A stretch of 42,966 bases of DNA from CAZIPZ01 sp964541075 (GCA_964541075.1 CAZIPZ010000005.1:1-42966); one strand, 5' to 3'. Counted from the first letter of the stretch, positions 1 through 8,797 are shown. Translations and numbers: made by a program. The notes: generated by a model not told the origin, from the sequence alone.

Positions 1-276
1 GATTTGGAGGAACAACTTCGAATCGCAGAACAGCAGATCACCCTGCTCGCTGGCCAGATCGATACGGCAGTCGAAAAATTGCCTGAATCCGATAAGAGAC
101 TCCAGGACGCTGTTGCTCTAACGGATACGGCGACCATCGCCAAAGCCATTGATGACATCATTGCCAACCTTCCGAACCTGGACGACAAACCCATATCTGA
201 TTTTGCGAGTCGTTTACCGGAACTCGAGGCGCTCCTGGCAAGGATTGAAGCGGCTGGAGATGGAGGTGCGGAATGA
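1..276 (+). CDS. 3' end of a helical, coiled-coil-like protein (partial)
   Basis: The reading frame is open from the first base, so this is the C-terminal part of a longer gene cut by the window edge; the TTG at 4 is probably internal. The visible ~91 residues are rich in Ala, Leu, Glu, Asp and Gln and look fully helical, with heptad-like spacing. There is no Cys, catalytic motif or membrane segment. Its stop overlaps the start of the giant VgrG gene by four bases (ATGA), which implies translational coupling. Its composition and phrases such as LPELEALLARIEAAGD resemble the start of that protein, so the two may be related helical repeat proteins. No family is recognised; a spike-associated structural role is inference from position only. 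Confidence 0.7.
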   Translation, partial: DLEEQLRIAEQQITLLAGQIDTAVEKLPESDKRLQDAVALTDTATIAKAIDDIIANLPNLDDKPISDFASRLPELEALLARIEAAGDGGAE

Positions 277-3200
277 GAACCGCAGAAAAACTGGCCAAAA
301 TTCGAGAGCAGATCGAGAAGCTTAAGCAACAGGTTCCGCCCGCCGCCGAAAAAGTTCGCTCCGCCAAACTGGCTTTGCCGAAATTCACGGACCCCATTGT
401 CAAGGCGAAGGAAGCCCTACAAGGTGGTGCTGCAGCCGATGGCGCCAAAGAGGATATTGCAGCGCTGCAGAGCGAAATGGATGAGGTCAAGAAACAGTTT
501 CCTGAAGTCACCGCAATGGTTGGCAGCGCGTCTGCCCTTCTTTCTTCCGAGGAGGCGGGGCTTCAGGACGCGTTGAAGTCGGCCGGTAGTGATCTTCAGC
601 AGAAGGTGTTAAAGCTCAACGAGTCCTTGCCCAGGGCTGGGCAAACAGCCACTGAAGCCAAAGCAAAAGTCGATCAGATCAAGGCTCGGCTGGAAAAATC
701 GCGTAACGTCCTTGCCAAACTGGAGCAATCAGCCGGACCAACAGCAGAATCGTTCCGCAAACAGGGCGCATCCGCGGCGTTGAACGCGGGCATCGATGCT
801 CTTCTGGCGCAAGCGCCCGGTATTTCGGATCTCGTGGGACAGACCCTGGGCAAACTGTCCAATATTCAGAATCCTATTGCACAGGCGGCGGCTTTGTTCG
901 GGGCCTCCGCCGGCGCCGGCAAAGATCCCAAGGAAATCGCCGCCCGTCTTGCCAGGGTTCAGGGTCACGCGGAGACGATGAATAAGCGCATTTCAGGCCT
1001 ATCCGGCTTGCTGTCAAAAGGGGCTTCCTCCGTGCCTGCTGTGAAGGATAAGGTCGATCAGATCCAGAAAATCCTCAAAAGCGCTGCAGCCCCCGACGCT
1101 TTCGGCAACTTGGCAAAGCTTGTCGATGAGGCAATCGGTGAATCCGCTGCGTCTGACGAGATCGCTGCCGAGGCCGGACAATTTGCCGATCTATCCAGGT
1201 TGGGAAACGAAGGAAGCAGACTTCTGGACGAGCTTGACGCTGAGGATCTGCCGAGCGAGTTGAAGAACAAGGTCAGCCAGATCCAAAAGTCGTTCAACCA
1301 GTCCCTCCAGCAATTGCCAAATGTCTCTCGCTTGTTGTCGGACGCCTCAGCGCGGACAGGCGACATATCGCGGCAGGTCAAGAAAGCTAGGGACGTCATT
1401 GGTTCAGTGCAGAAATCTGCTGGCGGCGGGACCGTTGATCGGTTTTCGAAGATTCAGGGACAGGTGCAGGACCTTCAACAAAGGGTCTTCGATGCCGCAA
1501 AAAAGCTCAGTAAGGCCGGCGGCAATCTCGCGGGCATTGAGGCAAGATTCAAACAAGCCGCGGATTTACTCGCTAAGGGCGACTTTGCGGGGTTTCAAGA
1601 TCAGATGGGTTCGGTCTCTGTTTCTGAGGCCGGCCGTTCGGAAGACTTCGAAGGCCAACTCAAGATTGCACAAGAAACGATTTCAGATCTGCTGCGTGGC
1701 GACCTCCCGACCGATGAAAAGACTGCGGCGTCGCAATTGGAAAAATTGCTCGGTGATGCTGGCAGGCAGATTCCTGATCTTTCCAAGCAGGTATCTCGAG
1801 CTGGTGTTGGAATATCCAACATTTCGAGAAACATCGAAGGCATCCGTCGAACAGCGCTGTCATTCAGCCCGGATTTCATCAAACAACATACGCAGGCCGC
1901 AGACGCAAAAGGATCCCTCGAGAAGGCGGCAGCACAATTTCCAAAAGCTTCACAATCGATTTCGAGGTTGATGCAATCACTGCCGCAGACGGCGCAGACG
2001 ATTGAAAGAGCGCACGACATTTTCAGCCAAATTGCTCAGGGCAAGGTGAAGGGCGGTGCACTTGAACAGTTGGCCAAAGGATCTGAGGTTCAACAGTTCC
2101 TGGGGGAAGCTGCGCAACTATCGAATTCTCCGAAACTCATCGCCGATTTAAGTCAGAAATTCTCCCAGCTTCAAGGTCGGATCGGCCAAGCATCACAGTT
2201 GATGTCTGGACTGCTCAGCGGTGACTTCCCGGCTGCCGAGGTCGGCTCAGCGCTTGACGACCTGAAAAAAGTCCTCGCGGGTGCAACAAAGTCCGAATTG
2301 AACAAGCATCTTGAAGATGCTGCGGGACCGACTGGCGGGCTCATAAAGCTTCTCCCTGCAATTCAGTCCGCTTTGGGAAAAATCGAGAGCCGGGACATTC
2401 CTCAGGAGACGCAGCCGCTCTTCTCCGACCTTCAAAAAACAATATCTGATAGCGGCAAGTCATTGTCCGAAATCGGCGGCGTCATCAGTGAAGCAAGTGC
2501 AAGCGTTTCGGGCGTCATCGCTCAAGTCACGGGCGCCACTCAGACAACCGGTGCTTTGACTGCGGCGTTTGTCGATGGCCTCAACCAGTCCGCACAAACC
2601 AAGAGTCTTCTCGACCGCGCGGCGAAGGAATTCCCAGAAGTTTCCCATCTGGTTTCTGCAGCAACTGCCAGTCTCACACAATTGCAGGACAAGGTTTCCC
2701 AGGGTCAGAAACTTCTGGCCGGCGCGGCCCAGGGAACGGTCAAACCTGAAAACCTGCTGAAGGGCCTCGCCGACTCTCCGGAATTCCAGGGAATTCTCAA
2801 GCAGACACAGGACCAGTTTCCGGAGGCCGCGAAACTGATTTCGCAAGTCAATGAGGCCTTGCCAGAACTTCGGAAGGGGCTGGAAGCGGCGAACAGCATA
2901 GTGGTAGATCTGCAGAAAGGCGATATCACCGCGGGCGGAAAACTCGCAGAGAATCCGCAAGTGAAGGTATTGCTCGGAGAGGCCGAGAAAGCATTTCCGG
3001 AAGCTGCCGCCATGCTGAAACAGGCGCAGGCTGTCTTTCCGCAGGCTCAGGAAAGCTTGGATAAGGCGAATGCCGCACTGGGTGAGTTTCAGAAAGGCAA
3101 CTATGAGGCGTCGGCGACTCAGCTTGCCAACATCCCCGCGGTTCAGAGTCTCTTGGGCGAAGCTCGCAAACAATTTCCCGAAGCCGCGGCGGTTGTCTCA

Positions 3201-6044
3201 CAAGCGGCGTCGGCGCTTCCTCAACTAAAAGAAGGCTTGCAGCAGGCGAACGGCGCCATGAATGCCGTCCAGGAAGGCGATTACAACGCCGCACTCCAAC
3301 AACTACAGGCGATGCCTGCCGTACAGAACCTGCTGGGGGAGGCTCAGAAAAGGTTTCCGGAGGCCGCAGCACTGGCGAGTCAGGCTCAAGAACGGCTCGC
3401 TCAGGTTCAAGACGGGCTCAGGCAGGCTGACGCCCTGATGACCGCGTTTCAAAATGGAGACACGAACGCGGCTCTTGCCCAATTAAAGTCGCTTCCTGCA
3501 GTTCAAGACCTGCTCGCTTCGGCTCAGCAACAGTTTCCTGAAGCTGCGGCCATGCTGAATCAGGCGTCAACGCTCCTGCCGCAGGTGCAGGGACACCTGC
3601 AGCAGGCCAACGCGCTCATGGACGCCGCTCTGGCTGGAAACCTGGCCGTTGAAGATCTGACACAGCTCCCAATGGTTCAGGACCTTCTTATCCAGTCTGA
3701 AGGCGAAGTAACCAGCTTTCTTCGCGCCAACACGCCTTCCGAACTCCAGGCTGCGTTGGCTGCTGCGGAAGCAATTCCTAACGCGCAGGCGCAACTTGCG
3801 GAAGCTCAGGCTCAGCTCGCCGCCGCCCAGGAAGGAGGACCTGCGACCGCGGCACAAGTTATCGCAGCTCAAGCAGGAATTGCGGCAGCGGAGTCCGCTG
3901 TTGCGAGCGAGAGCAGTTCGTCGTCATCGGAATCGAGTTCGACTTCGGAAGAATCATCCTCAGGAGCGGCAACTGTTACGGAATCGGAAGAAGCAGAGGC
4001 GGCAGAAGACACTGAAATGGGACCGGGTGATCAGCTTCTGACCATTTCAACTCCGCTGGGCGATGACAAATTCCAGGTCGTCAATCTGAGCGGCGAGGAC
4101 CAGCTTTCCGGTCTCTTCTTCTATCGAGTCGAGCTGACCTCACAGGATGAGGCGATCGACTTCACGCAACTTATTGGTCAGTCCGCAACCGTCTATTTGG
4201 AGCTGGGCGGCGATACATACCGGAATATCAACGGCATTGTGACGCGCGTCACTCAATTGGGAACCGACGCGGACGACAACACAACCTACGTCGCTGAAAT
4301 GCGGCCATGGTTCTGGAAACTCACGAAGAGTGCAGACTGCCGGATTTATCAGGCTAAGACGGTTATCGAGATCATCACGGGTTTATTCGATGAACTTGGA
4401 TTCACGGACTACAAGAACTCCACGACAGGAACATTTGTCGCACGCGAATACACCGTTCAGTACCGCGAAACAGCATTCAACTTTCTTTCGCGGCTGATGG
4501 AAGACGAAGGCATTTTTTACTACTTCGAACACGAAGATGGAAAGCATACGCTCGTTCTGGCGGACGATTCCGACGCATATCCCGACTGCACCGTTGCCGA
4601 AGTCGAATTCAATCCTACCGACAGCCCGTTTGAAGATGAGATTTACAAGTGCACCCTTGAGCAGGAAATCACGACAGGCAAGTACAAGATGGACGATTTC
4701 CACTTTGAGACGTCCGAAACGGATCTTCTGGTCACCGCCGAGGGCGAGGGTATGTCCTGGTACGACTATCCAGGCGGTTTTACGACCACCGACGGAGGCA
4801 CGGCGATTGCAAACCGCAGGCTCGCGGCCATTGAGGCGGCCGGTAAAGTCCTTCGCGGAAAGTCGACGGTCAAAACGTTTGGATCCGGCTATAAGTTCAC
4901 ATTGACGCAGCATCTTCGGACGTCCATGAACGTCGCATATGTGCTGCGGCGCGTTTCTATGCGGTGCGATCAGCAGAAATACACGGATACGTTTGAAGCG
5001 ATACCTGCCGACACGGTCTTTCGGCCGCCCGCTGTGACGCCAAGACCGGTGGTTCATGGAGCGCAAACCGCGATTGTTGTGGGAAAGAGCGGTGAGGAAA
5101 TCTGGACGGACAAGTATGGGCGCATCAAAGTGCAGTTCCATTGGGATCAAGTTGGAGTGAAAGATGAGAACAGCTCATGTTGGGTTCGCGTTGCGCAAGG
5201 CTGGGCTGGCAAGGGTTGGGGAATGTTGTTTCTCCCCCGCATCGGGCATGAAGTGATCGTCAGCTTTCTGGAAGGAAATCCCGATCGGCCGCTCGTTACA
5301 GGTTCGGTCTACAACGCCCAGAACACTGTTCCGTATACATTGCCCGACGACCAGACAAAGAGCACCATCAAAAGCATGTCTTCCAAGACCGGCACAGCAG
5401 GAAACGAGATCCGCTTCCAGGATCTGAAGGACTCCGAAGAGTATTACTTCCACGCACAGAAGGATATGAAAGGCCTCGTCGAGCACGATTGGGTGAATCA
5501 TGTGAAGAACAGCCAGCAGACTTTTGTTCAAACGGATGATCCAACGGTGGATACGGAAGCAAAGCACGTGCTAATCGTCAATGGCGCCAGCAAGATCACC
5601 ATCAAGGGCGACGCCAACGAAGAAACTCATACCAATGAAGGAAAATTCACGCACACCGTGACGAAGGAATACACGCTAACCGTGAATGGCGACTCGTTAA
5701 CGATCACTGCTGCAGGAGACCTCGTCGTGAAGGGGAAGACGGTGACTCTTGAATCGACTTCCGGAGACGTTAAGATCAAGTCGGCAGCCAATTTCAATGC
5801 GGAGTCGGCGCAGGCATTTACGAACAAGGCAGGGACAGCCCTGACGAACGAAGCCGGAACCGCCTTGACGAATAAAGCCGGAACCGCACTGAATAACGAA
5901 GCAGGCACCTCAATGACGAACAAGGCCAGCATTTCTCTGACCAACGATGGCGGAGCGCAACTCACCAATAAAGCCAGCGCCACGCAGGAGTGCGATGGCG
6001 GCGGCATGCTTACCCTGAAGGGTGGTATGGTGAAGATTAATTAG
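273..6044 (+). CDS. vgrG: Giant T6SS spike protein: VgrG with long N-terminal coiled-coil/repeat extension
   Basis: VgrG (TssI) proteins form the trimeric puncturing spike of type VI secretion. Residues ~1255-1923 read as a complete VgrG: a gp27-like base (~1255-1590), a gp5-like OB domain (~1600-1700) with the hallmarks DKYGRIKVQFHWD, GWGMLFLPRIGHEVIV and PDRPLVTGSVYN, and a needle ending in 8-residue TNKAGTAL-like repeats (~1850-1905). Ahead of it lie ~1200 residues of Ala/Gln/Leu-rich helical sequence, including 60-residue repeats with a conserved FPEAA core, then an acidic Ser/Glu linker (~1208-1248). Ordinary VgrGs have ~600-900 residues and begin with the gp27-like part, so the extension is highly unusual. 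The start overlaps the previous stop (ATGA), and the next gene begins directly after its stop. No catalytic C-terminal effector domain is visible. Family assignment is secure; the role of the extension is unknown. Confidence 0.95.
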   Translation: MRTAEKLAKIREQIEKLKQQVPPAAEKVRSAKLALPKFTDPIVKAKEALQGGAAADGAKEDIAALQSEMDEVKKQFPEVTAMVGSASALLSSEEAGLQDALKSAGSDLQQKVLKLNESLPRAGQTATEAKAKVDQIKARLEKSRNVLAKLEQSAGPTAESFRKQGASAALNAGIDALLAQAPGISDLVGQTLGKLSNIQNPIAQAAALFGASAGAGKDPKEIAARLARVQGHAETMNKRISGLSGLLSKGASSVPAVKDKVDQIQKILKSAAAPDAFGNLAKLVDEAIGESAASDEIAAEAGQFADLSRLGNEGSRLLDELDAEDLPSELKNKVSQIQKSFNQSLQQLPNVSRLLSDASARTGDISRQVKKARDVIGSVQKSAGGGTVDRFSKIQGQVQDLQQRVFDAAKKLSKAGGNLAGIEARFKQAADLLAKGDFAGFQDQMGSVSVSEAGRSEDFEGQLKIAQETISDLLRGDLPTDEKTAASQLEKLLGDAGRQIPDLSKQVSRAGVGISNISRNIEGIRRTALSFSPDFIKQHTQAADAKGSLEKAAAQFPKASQSISRLMQSLPQTAQTIERAHDIFSQIAQGKVKGGALEQLAKGSEVQQFLGEAAQLSNSPKLIADLSQKFSQLQGRIGQASQLMSGLLSGDFPAAEVGSALDDLKKVLAGATKSELNKHLEDAAGPTGGLIKLLPAIQSALGKIESRDIPQETQPLFSDLQKTISDSGKSLSEIGGVISEASASVSGVIAQVTGATQTTGALTAAFVDGLNQSAQTKSLLDRAAKEFPEVSHLVSAATASLTQLQDKVSQGQKLLAGAAQGTVKPENLLKGLADSPEFQGILKQTQDQFPEAAKLISQVNEALPELRKGLEAANSIVVDLQKGDITAGGKLAENPQVKVLLGEAEKAFPEAAAMLKQAQAVFPQAQESLDKANAALGEFQKGNYEASATQLANIPAVQSLLGEARKQFPEAAAVVSQAASALPQLKEGLQQANGAMNAVQEGDYNAALQQLQAMPAVQNLLGEAQKRFPEAAALASQAQERLAQVQDGLRQADALMTAFQNGDTNAALAQLKSLPAVQDLLASAQQQFPEAAAMLNQASTLLPQVQGHLQQANALMDAALAGNLAVEDLTQLPMVQDLLIQSEGEVTSFLRANTPSELQAALAAAEAIPNAQAQLAEAQAQLAAAQEGGPATAAQVIAAQAGIAAAESAVASESSSSSSESSSTSEESSSGAATVTESEEAEAAEDTEMGPGDQLLTISTPLGDDKFQVVNLSGEDQLSGLFFYRVELTSQDEAIDFTQLIGQSATVYLELGGDTYRNINGIVTRVTQLGTDADDNTTYVAEMRPWFWKLTKSADCRIYQAKTVIEIITGLFDELGFTDYKNSTTGTFVAREYTVQYRETAFNFLSRLMEDEGIFYYFEHEDGKHTLVLADDSDAYPDCTVAEVEFNPTDSPFEDEIYKCTLEQEITTGKYKMDDFHFETSETDLLVTAEGEGMSWYDYPGGFTTTDGGTAIANRRLAAIEAAGKVLRGKSTVKTFGSGYKFTLTQHLRTSMNVAYVLRRVSMRCDQQKYTDTFEAIPADTVFRPPAVTPRPVVHGAQTAIVVGKSGEEIWTDKYGRIKVQFHWDQVGVKDENSSCWVRVAQGWAGKGWGMLFLPRIGHEVIVSFLEGNPDRPLVTGSVYNAQNTVPYTLPDDQTKSTIKSMSSKTGTAGNEIRFQDLKDSEEYYFHAQKDMKGLVEHDWVNHVKNSQQTFVQTDDPTVDTEAKHVLIVNGASKITIKGDANEETHTNEGKFTHTVTKEYTLTVNGDSLTITAAGDLVVKGKTVTLESTSGDVKIKSAANFNAESAQAFTNKAGTALTNEAGTALTNKAGTALNNEAGTSMTNKASISLTNDGGAQLTNKASATQECDGGGMLTLKGGMVKIN
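2598..3710 (+). repeat. ~180-base coding repeats (60-residue FPEAA modules) in vgrG
   Basis: Aligned positions start at 2598, 2784, 2961, 3141, 3321, 3501 and 3675, with spacings of 186, 177, 180, 180, 180 and 174 bases. The unit reads roughly VQ-LLGEA---FPEAAA---QA--LPQ---L--AN--------GD--AA--QL. All spacings keep the frame, and the copies diverge at DNA level, so this is an old protein-level repeat. More degenerate versions occur upstream in the same protein (for example near 2088). Confidence 0.85.
5820..5987 (+). repeat. Seven 24-base (8-residue) repeats in the VgrG needle
   Basis: Seven consecutive octads starting at 5820, each beginning with TN or NN (TNKAGTAL, TNEAGTAL, NNEAGTSM, TNKASISL, TNDGGAQL and similar). 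Octapeptide periodicity is what the triple-stranded beta-prism needle of VgrG/gp5 spikes is known to use. The following GGGMLTLKGGMVKIN end is a typical blunt tip for a PAAR-like cap. Confidence 0.85.
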
Positions 6045-6794
6045 ATGCCGGAACGGATTACATACCACGCAAACGGAAAAGTTCACGAGCAATGCACAAT
6101 CGAGAACGGCTTGCTCGAAGGCGCCTCGGTTTCCTACGACGACGCGGGCAACGTCGTGCGTCGCGTTTCCTTTAAAGCAGGCAAACTCGACGGTGAGGCG
6201 ATTTCGTACGATTCCTCTGGACGCATCACCCAGAAATCAAATTTCGTGAATGGTGAGCTCCACGGCGAGACGAGCATCTTCGGACCTGATGGCTGGATCG
6301 TGCAGAAGGTTAACTACAAAGCCGGTAAACTTCATGGTATGGCGGCTACGTACAAGGACAACTGGGTTCAGACCCGATGCTCCTACATCGAAGGAAATCT
6401 CGACGGAGACTTTCTGACCTTTAACGAAGTGGGAGGCATCGTCGCCCAAGCTCCATACAGCGCCGGCCGTCTCGAAGGTGAATCCGTCTGGTTCGACAAG
6501 GAAGGCCAAGTCATCAAACGCGCCCAGTATTCGGCGGGCAAGCTCAATGGAGACACCGTCGAGTATTTCGAGTCGGGCGCAGTGCGCGAGAAGGCCACAT
6601 ACAAAGACGACAAGCTGGATGGCGAGTTCGTTTTGTACTTCGAAAATGGTTTAGTGCAAGAGAGAGCGTTCTATAAAGACGGCAAGCAGTATGGAGACAA
6701 GGTGGAGTTCGATCAGACCGGAGAACTAAGAAGCGACGCCGAGAAATCGCCAGGCAGGATACGCGGTCTGTTCGCGAGAATTACAGGCCAGTGA
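6045..6794 (+). CDS. YwqK/MORN-variant repeat protein
   Basis: The 249-residue product is made almost entirely of about nine to ten tandem 23-24-residue repeats of the type YDDxGxVxxRxxFKxGKLDGE. This matches the MORN-variant family that databases name 'toxin-antitoxin system YwqK family antitoxin'. The repeats form an extended beta-hairpin ladder; they have no catalytic residues, and no signal peptide or membrane segment is visible. The ATG follows the VgrG stop with no gap (TAGATG), so translation is likely coupled, and a DUF4280 tip gene follows. That sandwich position suggests a role in spike assembly, or an immunity or cargo protein of this spike. The antitoxin label is only a database name and should not be taken as function here. 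Confidence 0.85.
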   Translation: MPERITYHANGKVHEQCTIENGLLEGASVSYDDAGNVVRRVSFKAGKLDGEAISYDSSGRITQKSNFVNGELHGETSIFGPDGWIVQKVNYKAGKLHGMAATYKDNWVQTRCSYIEGNLDGDFLTFNEVGGIVAQAPYSAGRLEGESVWFDKEGQVIKRAQYSAGKLNGDTVEYFESGAVREKATYKDDKLDGEFVLYFENGLVQERAFYKDGKQYGDKVEFDQTGELRSDAEKSPGRIRGLFARITGQ

Positions 6795-6816
6795 GTTCAA
6801 GCCAAGGAGAAATGCG

Positions 6817-7203
6817 ATGGGCTTTCAAGTGTGCATGGGTGCAATGATGAAATGCAGTTTTGGTACAGCTCCGGGTGCGTTGATTGTCTTGCCGCAGAAC
6901 AAAGTGATGAGCGCCACACCCGTGGCGAACATCATGGACAACAAACCCATGACGAACATTCCGCCGTTCGGAACATGCAACTCCATGACGAATCCTCAAG
7001 TCATCGCAGCAACAGCCGCCGCCGGAGGAACATTAACACCCATGAATTGCAGTCCGGTTATTCCTGCTCCATGGGCTGCCGGAGCTCCAACCGTAATGGT
7101 GGCCAACATGCCCGCTCTAAATAATTCGTCAAAGTTGATGTGCGCCTGGGGCGGAATTATAGAGATCCTCAACCCCGGGCAGACCAATATCCAAATCCCC
7201 TAG
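6817..7203 (+). CDS. DUF4280 PAAR-like spike-tip protein
   Basis: This 128-residue protein matches the DUF4280 family throughout: an MKCSFGTAPG start region, ANIMDNKPMTNIPPFG in the middle, and APWAAGAPTVMVANMPALN followed by KLMCAWGGIIEILNPGQ at the end. DUF4280 proteins are PAAR-like and are found beside VgrG in T6SS and related contractile systems, where PAAR domains cap the spike and sharpen it. Cys residues in CSFG, GTCNS, MNCSP and MCAWG could hold a metal or disulfides. The start is fixed by an AAGGAGA ribosome site six to seven bases upstream; the nearby ATG at 6812 is out of frame. It is the last gene of the spike block. Confidence 0.92.
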   Translation: MGFQVCMGAMMKCSFGTAPGALIVLPQNKVMSATPVANIMDNKPMTNIPPFGTCNSMTNPQVIAATAAAGGTLTPMNCSPVIPAPWAAGAPTVMVANMPALNNSSKLMCAWGGIIEILNPGQTNIQIP

Positions 7204-7385
7204 CCCGCCGGGCAACCAACGTCGACACCTAAATGTTGGTCCTTCTATTGAAAACCCACCATTAGTTGTGCGCTTTCCGACGCGCATTGGAATCTTGGTC
7301 AAGTAGCGCTCCAAATCGGAGCACCATATGGCGTTCCGCCCGGCGATTGACGCCACTGTCTATCGTTGAAATATGCGCGAAAGTA

Positions 7386-7414
7386 TTGGAAAAGCCAGGG
7401 CTCTGCGCTAGAAT
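7386..7414 (+). promoter_or_regulatory. Sigma70-like promoter for the SPOR gene
   Basis: TTGGAA at 7386-7391 and TAGAAT at 7409-7414 are separated by 17 bases, the ideal spacing for a housekeeping promoter. Transcription would begin near 7421, about 14 bases before the chosen ATG at 7435. A 7-base inverted repeat (GCCAGGG at 7394-7400, CCCTGGC at 7421-7427) brackets the -10 box and could be an operator. The 7204-7434 interval otherwise shows nothing I can assign. Confidence 0.45.
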
Positions 7415-7434
7415 CTGCAACCCTGGCTTCAAAC

Positions 7435-8001
7435 ATGAGCAAGATTTACGAATTCGCATTTGAACGGCGTTCGTTGCTGACAGTTGTCTGCGGAAGCGCT
7501 CTGTTGTTGCTGCTGGTCTATACTGCAGGATTTCTGAGCGGCATTGGCCTGCAACTATGGACGTCAACGCCTGTTCTGATCGTGACATTGCCTTCACCTC
7601 CGATTCCAACGATCGTTCCTGCAGCGCCGGTTGAAGCTGAAGTTCTGGCTGCCGAAGAATTGCCGGCAATCGATGCTGTTGAAGAATCCTCAATTGAACC
7701 TACAGAAGCTTCTCTCAATTCCGCGCCAAAGATGCTCGAAGATCCGGGCGAAGTCGAGGCTGCTTTCGTGGTTCAGTTGGGAGCGTTCCGGCAGGAGGAA
7801 AATGCGAGCCTGCTATCGCGGAGAATTGCTGCGATGGGTTATGAGGCGGCCGTTGTTTCGCGTGTCGATGACAAAGGCCGGATTTGGTATCTCGTGCGTC
7901 TCGGTCAGTTCACTACCTCTTCAGAAGCCAACAAATTTGCCAGCGAACTCAAGATTCAGGAACACATTGAAGCCGTAGTCCGTCCCCTGGACTCGATGTA
8001 A
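7435..8001 (+). CDS. Membrane-anchored SPOR-domain protein
   Basis: The product has a short cytoplasmic start, one transmembrane segment at about residues 13-36 (LLTVVCGSALLLLLVYTAGF), a Pro/Ala/Glu-rich linker, and a C-terminal SPOR domain (~residues 107-188) beginning FVVQLGAFRQEENASLL and containing YLVRLGQFTTSSEA. SPOR domains bind septal peptidoglycan stripped of stem peptides, so a division- or envelope-related role is likely. The frame opens upstream at 7366, but ATG 7435 is preferred because a good promoter would place the transcript start near 7421. The gene converges on the DUF4239 gene, 34 bases away. It does not look tied to the T6SS block except by position. Confidence 0.85.
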   Translation: MSKIYEFAFERRSLLTVVCGSALLLLLVYTAGFLSGIGLQLWTSTPVLIVTLPSPPIPTIVPAAPVEAEVLAAEELPAIDAVEESSIEPTEASLNSAPKMLEDPGEVEAAFVVQLGAFRQEENASLLSRRIAAMGYEAAVVSRVDDKGRIWYLVRLGQFTTSSEANKFASELKIQEHIEAVVRPLDSM

Positions 8002-8035
8002 GCTTTCCCACAAAAGCCTCAAGCTGTTGCCGATC

Positions 8036-8797
8036 TCAGTGTGTTGTTGTCACTTTGTCTAGGACGAACTGGAAGGATTCCGGAGTTATTCGAATCAGGC
8101 CGGCGAACGGGTGATCGATCGCAGCAACAAGATATATCGTCAAGCCGATCATTGCGGCCAGCGCCGCAGTCATGAGGGCGTGAGCCGCGCCCCGCTCGAC
8201 CCCCAGAAAGTAGCTGAAGCACACCGTGATCAGTGCACCGCCGATAAGCACGGCCCACATGGCTCCCGGTATTTTGTCGTCGGCGCTCAGTAATCGCAAT
8301 CTCCGGTGATCGGAGAGTTCATTCAAACGGGTCAAGAGCTCTGCGTGAATATTCGTATCGCGCGGAGACTCGGGTTGAAGATGCGAGAAGGATTGGAACA
8401 ATTGGTCAACAATCGCCCAGACGCGCGGACTCGATTCACTTTTGGCCATCGCCGGCCATTCCTCCTCGATAACGGCGCGGCAATATTCGTTGAGTTCTTG
8501 ACGAAGTTCTCTTTGAGATTCCGGGGGCAGCATGCCGACGTCGCGTATCATGTCTCCCAAAACTCCAGCTTCTTGTGCCACCCGCTCCTCTGCCTCGCCA
8601 TGCGTTTCCCAAACGACTACGACAATGAAGGCAAGCAGAACCGTAAAGAGAGTTCCGACGATTGAAAACATCACACCGGCGACATCGTTATGTTTGGAGA
8701 GTTCCGCGTGATTGGTTTTCTGACGAGCTAGCCAGAGGCCGCCGACCGCGCCTGCGGTGATCGCAATGACAAACACGGCCGGAGTTGTCCATTCCAT
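8036..8797 (-). CDS. DUF4239 membrane protein
   Basis: This 253-residue protein matches DUF4239 (bestrophin-like) membrane proteins. Two N-terminal membrane segments (about residues 7-24 and 40-62, the second ending VVVVWETHGEAEERV) are followed by a large helical loop with LPPESQRELRQELNEYC, then two C-terminal segments (about 183-203 and 207-228). The sequence EAGVLGDMIRDVGMLP after the second segment is typical of the family. Its biochemical function is not established; a channel-like role is sometimes proposed from fold similarity. It is the last gene of the seven-gene minus-strand run beginning at 16650 and lies 17 bases after the preceding stop, so it is probably co-transcribed with the exporter genes. 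Confidence 0.8.
   Translation of the reverse strand: MEWTTPAVFVIAITAGAVGGLWLARQKTNHAELSKHNDVAGVMFSIVGTLFTVLLAFIVVVVWETHGEAEERVAQEAGVLGDMIRDVGMLPPESQRELRQELNEYCRAVIEEEWPAMAKSESSPRVWAIVDQLFQSFSHLQPESPRDTNIHAELLTRLNELSDHRRLRLLSADDKIPGAMWAVLIGGALITVCFSYFLGVERGAAHALMTAALAAMIGLTIYLVAAIDHPFAGLIRITPESFQFVLDKVTTTH

Noticed and set aside
2460..3173. 237-codon minus-strand frame with Leu-rich sequence
   Set aside because: Antisense to the VgrG helical repeats; its periodicity simply mirrors the 180-base repeats.
4383..5150. 255-codon minus-strand open frame inside vgrG
   Set aside because: Opposes the conserved gp27/gp5 region of VgrG, so it is a shadow of a strongly constrained frame.
2598..5987. Regular repeats considered as a CRISPR array or minisatellite
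   Set aside because: Both the 180-base and 24-base repeats are in frame, diverge at DNA level and encode conserved protein units; there are no spacers of CRISPR type.
6045..6794. YwqK protein considered as the antitoxin of a classical toxin-antitoxin pair
   Set aside because: No small toxin gene adjoins it; the neighbours are spike components, and the antitoxin label is a database name only.
7203..7213. GCCCGCCGGGC after the DUF4280 gene considered as a terminator
   Set aside because: The stem leaves too small a loop and no T-run follows, so a Rho-independent terminator is not supported.
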